The notes beneath the pieces are model-generated. The model was not told the DNA's origin. It saw only the letters and a list, made by a program, of their open reading frames with translations, and ran no database searches. A program made the position numbers and the translations under genes. DNA of 64,000 nt from the NCBI GenBank assembly GCA_014656015.1, contig BNBP01000028.1, positions 1-64,000 on the forward strand. The letters are read 5' to 3'. This stretch comes from Streptomyces griseoaurantiacus. GTDB lineage: Bacteria > Actinomycetota > Actinomycetes > Streptomycetales > Streptomycetaceae. Position 1 is the first letter of the stretch; every line of letters starts with the position of its first letter. Shown in pieces: positions 41,967-50,756 of the stretch.

Positions 41967-42851
41967 ATGAGTGAGACTGAAGAAGCACATGCCGCACGGG
42001 TCTGGTTCGTCACCGGTTCGTCCCGCGGGCTCGGCCGCGCCCTGGTGACCGCGGCCCTCGCCGCAGGCGATCTCGTCGTCGCCACCGCCCGCCGCCCCGA
42101 CGCGCTCGCCAAGGAACTGCGGAGCCACGGCGACCGCGCGCTGGTCCTGCCGCTCGACGTCACCGACGCCGACGCGGCCCGGAAGGCGGTCGACGCCGCG
42201 CTCGACCGCTTCGGCCGCATCGACGTGCTGGTGAACAACGCCGGATACGCCAACGTGTCACCGGTGGAGACGGCGGACGACGACGACTTCCGCGCCCAGT
42301 TCGAGACGAACTTCTGGGGCGTCTACCACGTGACCAAGGCGGCACTGCCCGCTATGCGCCGGCAGGGATCGGGCACCGTGGTCCAGTTCAGCTCGGTGGG
42401 CGGACGCGTCGGCGGGTCCCCGGGCATCGCCTCCTATCAGGCGGCCAAGTTCGCGGTCGACGGATTCACCCGGTCCCTGGCCGCGGAGACCGCGCCCTTC
42501 GGGGTGCGGTTCATGGTGGTCGAGCCGAGCGGCTTCGCCACCGACTGGGCGGGCTCGTCCATGACCGTCCATGCGATCCCGGAGGCCTACGACGAGACGG
42601 TCGGCGCGATGAACCGGCGGGTGCGCCAGAGCGCGGTGGGTGCCGCGGGCGACCCGGAGCGGGCCGCCGACATCGTCGTGCGTACGGTGCGGCGTGGCGA
42701 GGTTCCGAGCCATCTGCTGCTCGGGGTCAACGCGGTGACCATGGCGCTCGAGTACTCCCGCGGTCAGGTGGCCGAGGCGAGTGCCTGGGAGGCGGTGAGC
42801 CGCTCGGCCGACTTCGCGGAGCCGTTCCCCGTGGAGCTGCCGCCGGCGTAG
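41967..42851 (+). CDS. Classical SDR oxidoreductase
   Basis: A 294-residue short-chain dehydrogenase with TGSSRGLGRALV for the cofactor, VNNAGYANVS, and the catalytic Ser and YQAAK in SYQAAKFAVD. Its length and C-terminal region resemble SDRs of the 3-oxoacyl-reductase-like or ketone reductase type that are often paired with TetR repressors. Substrate is unknown. The ATG lies just after the operator boxes with no clear ribosome site. Confidence 0.87.
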   Translation: MSETEEAHAARVWFVTGSSRGLGRALVTAALAAGDLVVATARRPDALAKELRSHGDRALVLPLDVTDADAARKAVDAALDRFGRIDVLVNNAGYANVSPVETADDDDFRAQFETNFWGVYHVTKAALPAMRRQGSGTVVQFSSVGGRVGGSPGIASYQAAKFAVDGFTRSLAAETAPFGVRFMVVEPSGFATDWAGSSMTVHAIPEAYDETVGAMNRRVRQSAVGAAGDPERAADIVVRTVRRGEVPSHLLLGVNAVTMALEYSRGQVAEASAWEAVSRSADFAEPFPVELPPA

Positions 42852-42880
42852 GGCGGGCCCGGGGAGGGGGGCGAGCTGTC

Positions 42881-42905
42881 CGCGGGAGGCCGGCACCCTC
42901 CCGCG
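42881..42905 (+). terminator. Terminator hairpin after the SDR gene
   Basis: Perfect nine-base arms CGCGGGAGG / CCTCCCGCG with a seven-base loop start 29 bases after the SDR stop. Confidence 0.6.
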
Positions 42906-42952
42906 ACGCGAAGGGGCGCTCCCCGGCCTCCCGCTCCCGTGTCTCCGACCCC

Positions 42953-42982
42953 TTGACGTAGCGACCTGCGGGACCGAAGAAT
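42953..42982 (+). promoter_or_regulatory. Candidate promoter of the discoidin-domain gene
   Basis: TTGACG at 42953-42958 and AAGAAT at 42977-42982, spaced 18 bases, lie 45 bases upstream of the GTG start of the secreted protein gene. The -35 is good and the -10 is weak. Confidence 0.4.
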
Positions 42983-43026
42983 TCAGGCCACCCCTGACAA
43001 CGTTGTCCGACCGAGAGGTGCCGCAC

Positions 43027-46000
43027 GTGCTGCCGAGATCCCCGATCGACCGCCGTCGCTTCGTCCAACTCCTCGGCGCCACCGGCGCGCTCGCCTCGCT
43101 GCCGCTGACCCTCGGCAGCGGCGAGGCTCGGGCTCAGGGGCGGAAGCAGGGCCACACGGAGTCGGCCCCGGTGGCGGACATCTATCACCGCGTCCTGCTG
43201 AACCACACCCGCTGGACGGAGACCCAGTGGGACGCGGCCCGCGGCTACTACACGGACAAGGACTTCGGCTTCGCCGTCGTGCTCGGCCATGCGGTCCTGC
43301 TCACACGCGGCGGCTACGACGCCGACCGAGCGGGGATCGACAAGCAGGTCCTGAAGGCCCGCACCATAGCCACCATCAAGCACTTCGCCGCGTCCAACAG
43401 GCTGACGGGGGGCACCCAATGGGGCCGGACGCTGTTCTTCGACACCACGTTCCAGCTGTACTTCGTACTCGCGGCGCGATTGCTGTGGGACGACCTCGAC
43501 GAGACCACGCGCGCCCATGTGGACACCATCGCCCGCGAACAGGCCGCGTACACCACCGCGTTGGGCACCGGCAACGACCCCGCATCGGGCAGCTGGACGC
43601 CTCGGGGGCTGCTCGGCGGTCACGAAGGGGACACCAAGCTCGAGGAGATGGGTGTCTACGCGCAGTCCCTGGCCCCGGGACTGGCGTGGGCCGCCGACGA
43701 CCCGCGGCACGGCGACTGGACCGCGGCATTCGGTGCGTGGTCGCGCAACGAGACCGGACTGCCCCAGGCGGATCTGGTGAACCCGGCGCGCGTGGACGGA
43801 GCCCCCGTCTCCGACAACACCGCCCGCAACCTGTACGACACCTTCATCGTCGAGAACCACGGCTCGTTCGGACCGCACTACCAGGAGGAACTGTGGCGCA
43901 CGTCCGGCCGTAACGCCGCCCACTTCATCGCCGCCGGCCGGGCGATGCCGCAGGTGCTCACCAACCAGCCGAACGCCGACCAGCTCTGGAGCACCCTCCT
44001 CGGCGTGATGAGCGACGCCGGTGAGCCGTTGATGCCCATGGTCAACGACCGTGAGCACCTCTACGGCCGTGACGTCATCCCGCTCGCGTTCCTCGCCCAG
44101 GTGCTGGGGGACAGGGCGGCCGCACGGGCGGAAGCCGCGCTGGCGGAGCGACTGGAGGCTTACCAGAGCTACCCGCCCGAATACAGGATCGCCAAGTTCT
44201 CGGGTGAGCCGAAGTACGAGCCGGAGGCGCGCGCGGAACTCGCCATCAGCTGTCTCCTGCATCAGTGGGCGCACGACCGGGGCCGCACGGTCCGCCCCCT
44301 CACCTCGGACGAGCTGTTCGAACGCGCCGCGGGGGTCACCGACTTCGGCCCCGGCCCCGGCCTGGTGTCGCACCAGACGCCCGCGGCGTGGGCGGGCGCG
44401 GTGACCAAGCCCGGCTTCGTGAAGTTCGCCTGGCAACCGGGCCACGACGACTGGCTGTTCAAGCTCAGCGGCGCCACGGCGATGTTCCTGCCGGCGACGT
44501 CCCTGAAGGCGACGCGACGCCAGGTGCGGACGTACCACAGGAGCCGGGACGGGTTCGACGGCAGCGCCACGATGCTGCAGGTGGGACCCGGATACGCGGG
44601 ATTCACCACGCTTCCCACCGGTGCCGTCGTCTACGCGACGTCGGGCGTCGCGGCGGGGGAGGGGCACCTGGAGATCCACAACCTGACCATGCCGGGTGTG
44701 CCAGGCCTGACCGGGGCGCGGACCTACCGTTTCGCCGAGGGCAGCGCCACCGTGGCCTCCTCCGACTCCAAGCCCGCCCCGTCGGCCGGGCGCGTCGACG
44801 AGGTGACGTTCGCGCGCACCGAGGTACGGCATGTGCGCATGCTCGGCCTGCGTCCCGACCCGGCCTACGGATACTCGCTCTTCGCGCTCGAGGCGCGCGA
44901 CGGGGCGGACGGCGCCGATCTGGCCCGGAGCGGCACGGCCACCGCCTCCTCCTACGACACCGGCAAGGAGCCGGCACTGGCGGTGGACGGCAGCACCACC
45001 ACCCGGTGGGCCGTCTCACGGGCGGACCGCCCCCGCGCGGACAGCTGGCTCGCCGTCGACCTGGGGGCTCCGCACGCGGTGGACCGGGTCACCCTGCGCT
45101 GGGAGGCCGCCGCCGGGCGCGCCTACACGGTGCAGGGGTCGGCGGACGGACTCCGGTGGAAGGACCTCGCGTCCTGGCCGGTGCCCGACGTCACCAGCCG
45201 GGGCGGGTGGCTGGACGTCGACGGCCGCGCGGGCCTCGTGGTGCGCGGCTCCGGCTCTCCCCTGACGGTCCACCAGGACGAGATCATCCTGGCCGACGGC
45301 CCGGCCGCACCCCTCGTGGTCGAGGGACTCCCCGGTGCCTCCTCCCGTACGCTGCGCGAGCGGGCCGCGGCACCCACGCCACGCGCGGACGCCGAAGCCG
45401 TCCGCGCGACGCTCACCGACGACCACCTCAGCCTGTTCAACCTGTCGGACGAGCCCGTCACCACGCGCGTCGACGTACCGCAGACGGGAACCGGGAGGCT
45501 GCTCTTCGAGGGAAGCCAGACCCTCACCGACGCTGGGACCGCCTACGACGCCGCACTCGACGCGGCCGACGCCCGGCTGCTGCCGCCACGACTGACCCTG
45601 CGTCCCCTCGACGGCCGCCGGCTGCCGACGGGCCTGCGGGCGCGGGTGATCGACGCCGCGTCGGTCGAGCTCACGGGACCGGCCTGTCGCGTGCGGGTGA
45701 CCGCCCAGGGCCGCAGCGAGGTGGCCGTGGTCCGCCCCGGCCGCCCCACGACGGTCACCCTGAAGCGGGCGACCGCCTACCCTCTGCGCGATCTGGCACT
45801 GGGCCGCACGGTGTTCCCGACCAGCCCGCTGCCGACGGGCATGTCGGACCCCTCCGCGGCTGTCGACGGGGATCCGGCGACGGCGTGGACGCCCGGTCCG
45901 AACGGCCGTCTGGTCGTCGACCTCGGCGCCCAGGTCCGTGTTCGTGACATCCGGACGGACTGGACGAACGGCCGTGTGCCCGCACTGCACGCCGAGTTCA

Positions 46001-46155
46001 GCGGTGACGGCCTCACCTACACCCCGGCAGGCCGGCTCACGGGCCGCGCCCGCACCCGGCACCTCGGCACGGACATCACCGCCCGCTACGTGGCCCTGGC
46101 CACCGACGCGGGGCACGAGAGCGGAGCCCGCCTGGTCCACCTCTCCCTGCGGTGA
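43027..46155 (+). CDS. Tat-exported multidomain protein with two discoidin (F5/8 type C) domains
   Basis: A 1042-residue secreted protein. DRRRFVQLLGATGALASLPL near residue 10 is a twin-arginine signal. Residues about 50-450 form a helical domain rich in Trp and His (SFGPHYQEELWRTSGRNAAH), followed by beta-rich modules. Galactose-binding-like discoidin domains appear near residues 630-760 and 920-1040. The overall plan suggests a polysaccharide lyase or glycosidase that binds carbohydrate, but I do not recognise the catalytic family. GTG 43027 is preceded by GAGAGG; a TTG start at 43003 is possible. Confidence 0.8.
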   Translation: MLPRSPIDRRRFVQLLGATGALASLPLTLGSGEARAQGRKQGHTESAPVADIYHRVLLNHTRWTETQWDAARGYYTDKDFGFAVVLGHAVLLTRGGYDADRAGIDKQVLKARTIATIKHFAASNRLTGGTQWGRTLFFDTTFQLYFVLAARLLWDDLDETTRAHVDTIAREQAAYTTALGTGNDPASGSWTPRGLLGGHEGDTKLEEMGVYAQSLAPGLAWAADDPRHGDWTAAFGAWSRNETGLPQADLVNPARVDGAPVSDNTARNLYDTFIVENHGSFGPHYQEELWRTSGRNAAHFIAAGRAMPQVLTNQPNADQLWSTLLGVMSDAGEPLMPMVNDREHLYGRDVIPLAFLAQVLGDRAAARAEAALAERLEAYQSYPPEYRIAKFSGEPKYEPEARAELAISCLLHQWAHDRGRTVRPLTSDELFERAAGVTDFGPGPGLVSHQTPAAWAGAVTKPGFVKFAWQPGHDDWLFKLSGATAMFLPATSLKATRRQVRTYHRSRDGFDGSATMLQVGPGYAGFTTLPTGAVVYATSGVAAGEGHLEIHNLTMPGVPGLTGARTYRFAEGSATVASSDSKPAPSAGRVDEVTFARTEVRHVRMLGLRPDPAYGYSLFALEARDGADGADLARSGTATASSYDTGKEPALAVDGSTTTRWAVSRADRPRADSWLAVDLGAPHAVDRVTLRWEAAAGRAYTVQGSADGLRWKDLASWPVPDVTSRGGWLDVDGRAGLVVRGSGSPLTVHQDEIILADGPAAPLVVEGLPGASSRTLRERAAAPTPRADAEAVRATLTDDHLSLFNLSDEPVTTRVDVPQTGTGRLLFEGSQTLTDAGTAYDAALDAADARLLPPRLTLRPLDGRRLPTGLRARVIDAASVELTGPACRVRVTAQGRSEVAVVRPGRPTTVTLKRATAYPLRDLALGRTVFPTSPLPTGMSDPSAAVDGDPATAWTPGPNGRLVVDLGAQVRVRDIRTDWTNGRVPALHAEFSGDGLTYTPAGRLTGRARTRHLGTDITARYVALATDAGHESGARLVHLSLR

Positions 46156-46252
46156 CGCCGGGCCGCTGACAGGCCGGTCGTTCCCTCTGACGCCGCGCGG
46201 TTCTCCCCTCCACCGGCACCGGTTCCCACCGAGGGGAGACCCGGCCGTCGAT

Positions 46253-46279
46253 CGGGCGGGGGCTGTGGGCCCCCGCCCG
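46253..46279. terminator. Strong bidirectional terminator
   Basis: An 11-base perfect stem CGGGCGGGGGC / GCCCCCGCCCG with a five-base loop lies between the convergent discoidin-protein and TauD genes. It also marks the left border of the biosynthetic operon. Confidence 0.8.
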
Positions 46280-46338
46280 GCGGTGGGTCTGCGAACGGTG
46301 AGGTCAGGAACCGTGAGGGCGCGGGGGTGACGCTCCGT

Positions 46339-47190
46339 TCACCGTGTGCTCTCGGCGCTGTCGCCCTCCGTTCCCGACGACCAGTGCGGCCAACGCGGCT
46401 CCTCGCCCTCCGGCTTGTCGCCCAGGACCGTCACCCGCCAGCCGACGCGGCGGCCCGTGTAGTCGTTGACCGCGTAGTGCTGGGTGGCCCGGTTGTCCCA
46501 CATCGCGAGCGCGCCCGGCCGCCAGTGGTAGCGGCACACCCGCTGCGGGCTCTCGGAGAGTTCGAACAGGTATCGCAGCAACGCGTCGCTCTCCCCGGGC
46601 GCCAGTTGCGCGATGCGCCGGGTGAACAGCCGGTTGACGTACAGGGACCGGCGGCCGGTCTCCGGGTGCGTGCGGACCACCGGATGCTCCGCCTCACCGC
46701 GGAACGGCATGGACGGGTGCTCGAAGACGTGCACCGCGGTGAGCCCGTCGAGCATCTCCCGCAGAGGCGCGGAGACCGCCTCGTAGGCCAGGTACTGGTT
46801 GCTCCACATCGTGTCCCCGCCGGCCGGCGGAGACTCGACGAGTTGGAGCACCGACGCCAACGGTGGAGAGGGCGAGAATGTCACGTCGGTGTGCCAGACG
46901 TCGGCCTTCGCACCCTGCTCCGAGTCGAGCACCACGAGTTCCTCGTGTCCGGGCAGCTTGGGCAGGAAGGGGTGCACCTCCAGTTCGCCGAACCAGCGGC
47001 CGAACTCCTTGTGCGCCTCGGGAGCCAGGCCCGCCGCGTCCGGGAAGAACAACACCAGGTGCTCCAGCAGCAGGTCGCGCACGGCCTCGAAATCCGCCTC
47101 CGTCATCCGGTCGAGCGGCACCCCGCGCACCTCGGCGCCGAGCGCGCCGGACATCGGGCGGACCTCGAACCGGGTCCCGTCGTTCGTCAT
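46339..47190 (-). CDS. TauD/TfdA-type Fe(II)/2-oxoglutarate dioxygenase
   Basis: A 283-residue oxygenase. The facial-triad His and Asp are in DVWHTDVTF near residue 97, the distal His is in TQHYAVNDY and the 2-oxoglutarate Arg in YTGRRVGWRVTV. It is the last gene of the terpenoid-like operon, 41 bases after the FAD monooxygenase, so it may hydroxylate or desaturate the product; taurine use is the alternative but lacks supporting neighbours. ATG 47190 is preceded by two in-frame GTGs; GGGGAAGG is the ribosome site. Confidence 0.87.
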   Translation of the reverse strand: MTNDGTRFEVRPMSGALGAEVRGVPLDRMTEADFEAVRDLLLEHLVLFFPDAAGLAPEAHKEFGRWFGELEVHPFLPKLPGHEELVVLDSEQGAKADVWHTDVTFSPSPPLASVLQLVESPPAGGDTMWSNQYLAYEAVSAPLREMLDGLTAVHVFEHPSMPFRGEAEHPVVRTHPETGRRSLYVNRLFTRRIAQLAPGESDALLRYLFELSESPQRVCRYHWRPGALAMWDNRATQHYAVNDYTGRRVGWRVTVLGDKPEGEEPRWPHWSSGTEGDSAESTR

Positions 47191-47231
47191 CACCACATCA
47201 CCTTCCCCTGGTCTCCTGGCTTCCTTGTCCG

Positions 47232-48494
47232 CTACGCCCACACCGGCTGCTGCCGGGCCCTCGGGTCCGGCAGCAGCCCGATCTGATGCAGCCGGTCCAG
47301 AGGGGTCAGCGGATGCGCCCCGAGCCCGGCCATGTTGTGCATGACCGTGTAGCGGATCCGGTCGTTGGCGCCCGTGTACCGCAGGGCACGCCGACCCAAC
47401 AGCCGGCCCGTCCACGACAGGTCGGTCACCATCCGCGCGGCGTTGTGACTGGTCCGCCCCACCTGTACGAGATCGGCGTGGCGCGCACGCCCGTACGCGT
47501 GCAGTGCCCGGTCCACGGACGCGGCCGTCAGGTCGCCGCACTCCCGCAGCACCTCGGCCAGACGGTCGGCGTCGGCGACGGCGCTGTTCATGCCCTGCGC
47601 CGCCATCGGATGCACGACGTGCCCGCAGTCACCGACCAGCGCCAGGCCCGGCACGGTCAGCCGGGGCGCCAGTGCCCGGACCACCGGCAGGGTCTGACGC
47701 CGCGGCAGGGCCTCGTGGATCGCGTCCTCCAACGGGGCCAGCGCCGGGGTGTCCCGGACCAGCGCGGCGGCCCAGCGGTCCAGCTCACCCGGCCCCGCCC
47801 CACGCAGTTCCCCGGGCCCCGCCTGCGCGTACAGCCGGATCCGGCCCCCCGGAAGCGGGTAGCGCAGTCGCAGCCCGCGCGCGGTGACGTACGCCGAGAA
47901 GTCGGCCTCGACCTCCGGCGCGCCGGTCAGCTCCATCGCGACCAGCCGGTGCGGGTACTCCCGCCGGTCCAGGTCGATCCCGGCCGCCCGCCGCAGCCGG
48001 GAGGAGATCCCGTCGGCCGCCACGACCAGCGCCGCCGACACGGTGCGCCGCGCGCCGTCCTCGGTCAGAGTCACTCCCGTGACCCGGCCGTCGCGGGACC
48101 GGGCCGGCTCGTCCGCGAGCACGCCGCGGCGCAGCTCGACGGAGGGCGGCAACGCCTCGGTGAACGCGCGCAGGATGGCCGGGTAGTCGTGCGCGAGCAG
48201 CCAGTTCCCGTCGACGGGCAGCCGCCGGTAGTCCAGCGCCATCCGCGCGGTGCCGTCCCGGTCGCGGGCGACGAGCCTGTCCAGGCGCAGCGCACCCGCC
48301 CGCTCCAGCAGGCCGGACACGCCCCACTCGCGCAGCACCCGCAGCGCACCGGGCTGGAAGACCTCGCCCTTCGCCACCGGCCGGGGCCGGGGCTGCTTCT
48401 CCAGCAGCAGCACGCGCAGGCCCAGCCGGCCGAGCGCGCAGGCCGCGGCCAGGCCGCCGACGCCCGCGCCGCACACCACCACATCCACGTTCAT
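47232..48494 (-). CDS. FAD-dependent monooxygenase (UbiH/epoxidase-like)
   Basis: A 420-residue class A flavoprotein. The FAD fingerprint VVCGAGVGGLAAACALGRLG is at residues 6-25, the DG motif in VVAADGISSRLRRAAG, and the GD motif in LALVGDCGHVVHPMAAQGMN. In meroterpenoid pathways such enzymes epoxidise the prenyl chain before cyclisation, which suits a position beside UbiA and polyprenyl synthase genes; this role is inference. ATG 48494 has an AGGAG site and overlaps the stop of the small ORF upstream as ATGA. Confidence 0.88.
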   Translation of the reverse strand: MNVDVVVCGAGVGGLAAACALGRLGLRVLLLEKQPRPRPVAKGEVFQPGALRVLREWGVSGLLERAGALRLDRLVARDRDGTARMALDYRRLPVDGNWLLAHDYPAILRAFTEALPPSVELRRGVLADEPARSRDGRVTGVTLTEDGARRTVSAALVVAADGISSRLRRAAGIDLDRREYPHRLVAMELTGAPEVEADFSAYVTARGLRLRYPLPGGRIRLYAQAGPGELRGAGPGELDRWAAALVRDTPALAPLEDAIHEALPRRQTLPVVRALAPRLTVPGLALVGDCGHVVHPMAAQGMNSAVADADRLAEVLRECGDLTAASVDRALHAYGRARHADLVQVGRTSHNAARMVTDLSWTGRLLGRRALRYTGANDRIRYTVMHNMAGLGAHPLTPLDRLHQIGLLPDPRARQQPVWA

Positions 48495-48730
48495 CGGGTG
48501 TTCTCCTGCCGGTAGCGGGCCGGCGCCCGCGGCGCGAGACCCTGGGTGAGCGGGAGCGGCCGCATGTGACAGCGCGACGCGTGCCGTACGCCCGCGCCGA
48601 CCGTCCCGGCCGGCCGTCCCCGTACGCCGGCCGGACCGCCGGGAGTCACCGTACGCCGGGCGGCAGCCTCCGCGGAGGCACGCCGGCCGCGGGCGGGGCG
48701 GCCCACGCGTACGAGCAGGGAACTTCTCAC
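48491..48730 (-). CDS. Small Arg/Ala-rich ORF, 79 codons, coupled on both sides
   Basis: Between UbiA and the FAD monooxygenase lies a 232-base space that is entirely filled by one frame. Its GTG overlaps the UbiA stop (GTGA) and its TGA overlaps the monooxygenase start (ATGA). The product begins VRSSLLVRVGRPARGRRA and is Arg/Ala/Gly/Pro-rich, with one Cys; I do not recognise it. The exact overlaps at both ends favour a translated, coupled gene, but the composition is also what random GC-rich sequence gives. Confidence 0.4.
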   Translation of the reverse strand: MRSSLLVRVGRPARGRRASAEAAARRTVTPGGPAGVRGRPAGTVGAGVRHASRCHMRPLPLTQGLAPRAPARYRQENTR

Positions 48731-49728
48731 GCCGAGGGATCCTTTCCGAAGAGGGGAGCCGGGGCGGGCGGGAACTCGTGGCCCGCACGCATCAGCTTCT
48801 GGGTGACCAGGGAGAACAGCAGGACCGGCAGCAGCACGACGGTGGCCGTCACCACCCCCCGGGCGCCGGCGAGGACGGCGGCGGCCAGCACCAGCCGCTC
48901 CGCCACCAGCACCTCGTGCGCGCGCAGCGCGGACCGGGCGTCGATCACCGGACCCGAGCGCAGCAGCGGGACGAACGCGGCCGCACCGCAGCCCGCGGCC
49001 ACGACGAGCAGCGCCACCTGCCCGGCCGCGTCGCGCGGCGCCCATCCGGCGGCCGAGGCGACCAGCGCCAGTCCGCCCGCGTACAGGGCGAACGCCAGCC
49101 GGACCGCGCGCCGCACGCCGTGCCGCACCGGCACCGACCGGTACCCGCCCTCCCGGTCGCCGTCCACGTCCCGTACGGTGCCGACCAGGTTCGACGCCGT
49201 GTCGTGCAGCAGGAGCCCGGCCGCCACCGGCAGCAGCGACCAGGGCGGTGCGGGACGCGCGATCATCGCGCCGATCACGACCGCGAGGGCGGTCAGCGCG
49301 CCCCGGGACACGTTCCCGGACAGGCCGCGCTTCTTGAAGACCCGGCTGTAGCCGACGACGCCGGCCATCGCGATCAGGAACAGCGGCAGGACGGCCCAGT
49401 TGGCGGCCACCACCAGGACGGCGCTGGCCGTCGCGCACAGCACCCCGCCCACCAGCGCCGCGTCCGCCGACAGACGTCCGGAGGGAATCGGCCGCTGCGG
49501 CTTGGCGATCGCGTCCAGCCCCCGGTCGAACCAGTCACCCAGGTAGTGCCCGGACAGCCAGCCCAGTGCCGCCGCGCCCGCGGCGACGGCCGGCCGCCGC
49601 ACACCGGCGTCCGCGGCCCAGGCGGCGCCGGCCAGTCCGAGCAGGGCGGGATAGCTGGTCGTGTACGGACGCCAGGTCTGCACATGGGCCAGGACGGTCG
49701 TCCGGCCGCGTGTCCACCGGCCCGCCAT
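48727..49728 (-). CDS. UbiA family prenyltransferase
   Basis: A 333-residue integral membrane protein with about eight to nine helices. The first Asp-rich motif appears as GDWFDRGLDAIAKPQRP at about residues 64-80, with Gly in place of the usual Asn, and the second as RDVDGDREGG near residue 186. UbiA proteins move a polyprenyl group to an aromatic acceptor, and some bacterial relatives act as terpene cyclases. The adjacent polyprenyl synthase would supply the donor. The start ATG 49728 is two bases from that gene's stop. Confidence 0.9.
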   Translation of the reverse strand: MAGRWTRGRTTVLAHVQTWRPYTTSYPALLGLAGAAWAADAGVRRPAVAAGAAALGWLSGHYLGDWFDRGLDAIAKPQRPIPSGRLSADAALVGGVLCATASAVLVVAANWAVLPLFLIAMAGVVGYSRVFKKRGLSGNVSRGALTALAVVIGAMIARPAPPWSLLPVAAGLLLHDTASNLVGTVRDVDGDREGGYRSVPVRHGVRRAVRLAFALYAGGLALVASAAGWAPRDAAGQVALLVVAAGCGAAAFVPLLRSGPVIDARSALRAHEVLVAERLVLAAAVLAGARGVVTATVVLLPVLLFSLVTQKLMRAGHEFPPAPAPLFGKDPSA

Positions 49729-49730
49729 CG

Positions 49731-50756
49731 CTAGCGGTCCCGGTGCACGGTCAGGTCCGCGATCGCCGAGAGAAGCCCGTGCGCGTCACCGGAGGGCAGC
49801 GGGGCCAGCGCCGCCCTCGCCCGCGCGATCTCGGCGTACGCCCGGTCCCGGGCGAGGTCGAGGGCGCCGGTCGCGAGGAGCACCTCGCGCAGCACGGCGA
49901 AGGTGCGCTCCGGGGTGAAATCGCCGCCGAGGGCCTGCTCCAGACGGTGCCGGTCCTCCGGTCCCGCGGCCTCATGCGCCAGCAGCACCGGGAAGGTGGG
50001 GCGCAGGTTGGCGGCGTCGCTCGTGCCGGGCTTGCCGGTGACGGCCGGGTCCGCGAGATACGGCAAGAGGTCGTCGTACATCTGGAAGGCGAGTCCCAGG
50101 TGACCGGCGAAGACGGTGACCGCCTCGGTCTCCTCGGGCGAGCCGCCGCTGAGCAGCGCACCGGCCCGGCAGGCGGCCCGCAGCAGGGCCCCGGTCTTCA
50201 GCGAGGCCATCTCCCGGTAGGCCTCCAGACCACCCGCGCCGGGCCACGCGGCGGCCAGCTCCGCCTCCTGGACCTGCCCCCGGCACAAGTCCTCGCCGGC
50301 CTCCGCGAGCACCCGGACCGCGGCCAGCACGGCAGTGTCCGGCACCCCGAGCGCGACGCACTCGGCGACCGCCGAGAACACCCGGAACAGCAGCGCGTCC
50401 CCGGTGGCGATGGCGTCCGGCACGCCGTACAGCGCGTGCACGGAACTCTGGCCCCGCCGCAGGTCGTCACCGTCGATGACGTCGTCGTGGATCAATGAGG
50501 CGACGTGCAGGTATTCCACGGCCAGTGCCGCCGGCACCACCTCGCTGCGCGATCCGCCGGTCGCCTCGGCGGAGGCCACCAGCAGCAGCGGTCGCAGCAG
50601 CTTGCCGGGGGCCAGCAGCGCGTAGCGGGCGATCTCGTGCATCCGGTCCCCGCCGGCCGGCCAGCGGAGGTCGAGCTCCCGGCGCAGCTCCCTGGCCGCG
50701 GGGGACAGCGTGACCTCCCGCACCGCCGTCCGCGCCGCCACGGCCTCGGCGGTCAT
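49731..50756 (-). CDS. Polyprenyl (geranylgeranyl-type) diphosphate synthase
   Basis: A 341-residue trans-isoprenyl diphosphate synthase. The first Asp-rich motif is LIHDDVIDGDDLRRG. The second, FQMYDDLLPYLAD, keeps DD but has Pro at the third Asp position; comparable changes occur in some actinobacterial enzymes. Chain length cannot be fixed from sequence alone, though C20 is the usual product in such clusters. ATG 50756 overlaps the stop of the aminotransferase gene as ATGA and has a GGAG site. Confidence 0.9.
   Translation of the reverse strand: MTAEAVAARTAVREVTLSPAARELRRELDLRWPAGGDRMHEIARYALLAPGKLLRPLLLVASAEATGGSRSEVVPAALAVEYLHVASLIHDDVIDGDDLRRGQSSVHALYGVPDAIATGDALLFRVFSAVAECVALGVPDTAVLAAVRVLAEAGEDLCRGQVQEAELAAAWPGAGGLEAYREMASLKTGALLRAACRAGALLSGGSPEETEAVTVFAGHLGLAFQMYDDLLPYLADPAVTGKPGTSDAANLRPTFPVLLAHEAAGPEDRHRLEQALGGDFTPERTFAVLREVLLATGALDLARDRAYAEIARARAALAPLPSGDAHGLLSAIADLTVHRDR

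Noticed and set aside
46339..47190. The TauD-like gene as a taurine utilisation gene.
   Set aside because: No sulfonate transporter is adjacent and it ends the terpenoid operon; the taurine role is not excluded but is less supported.
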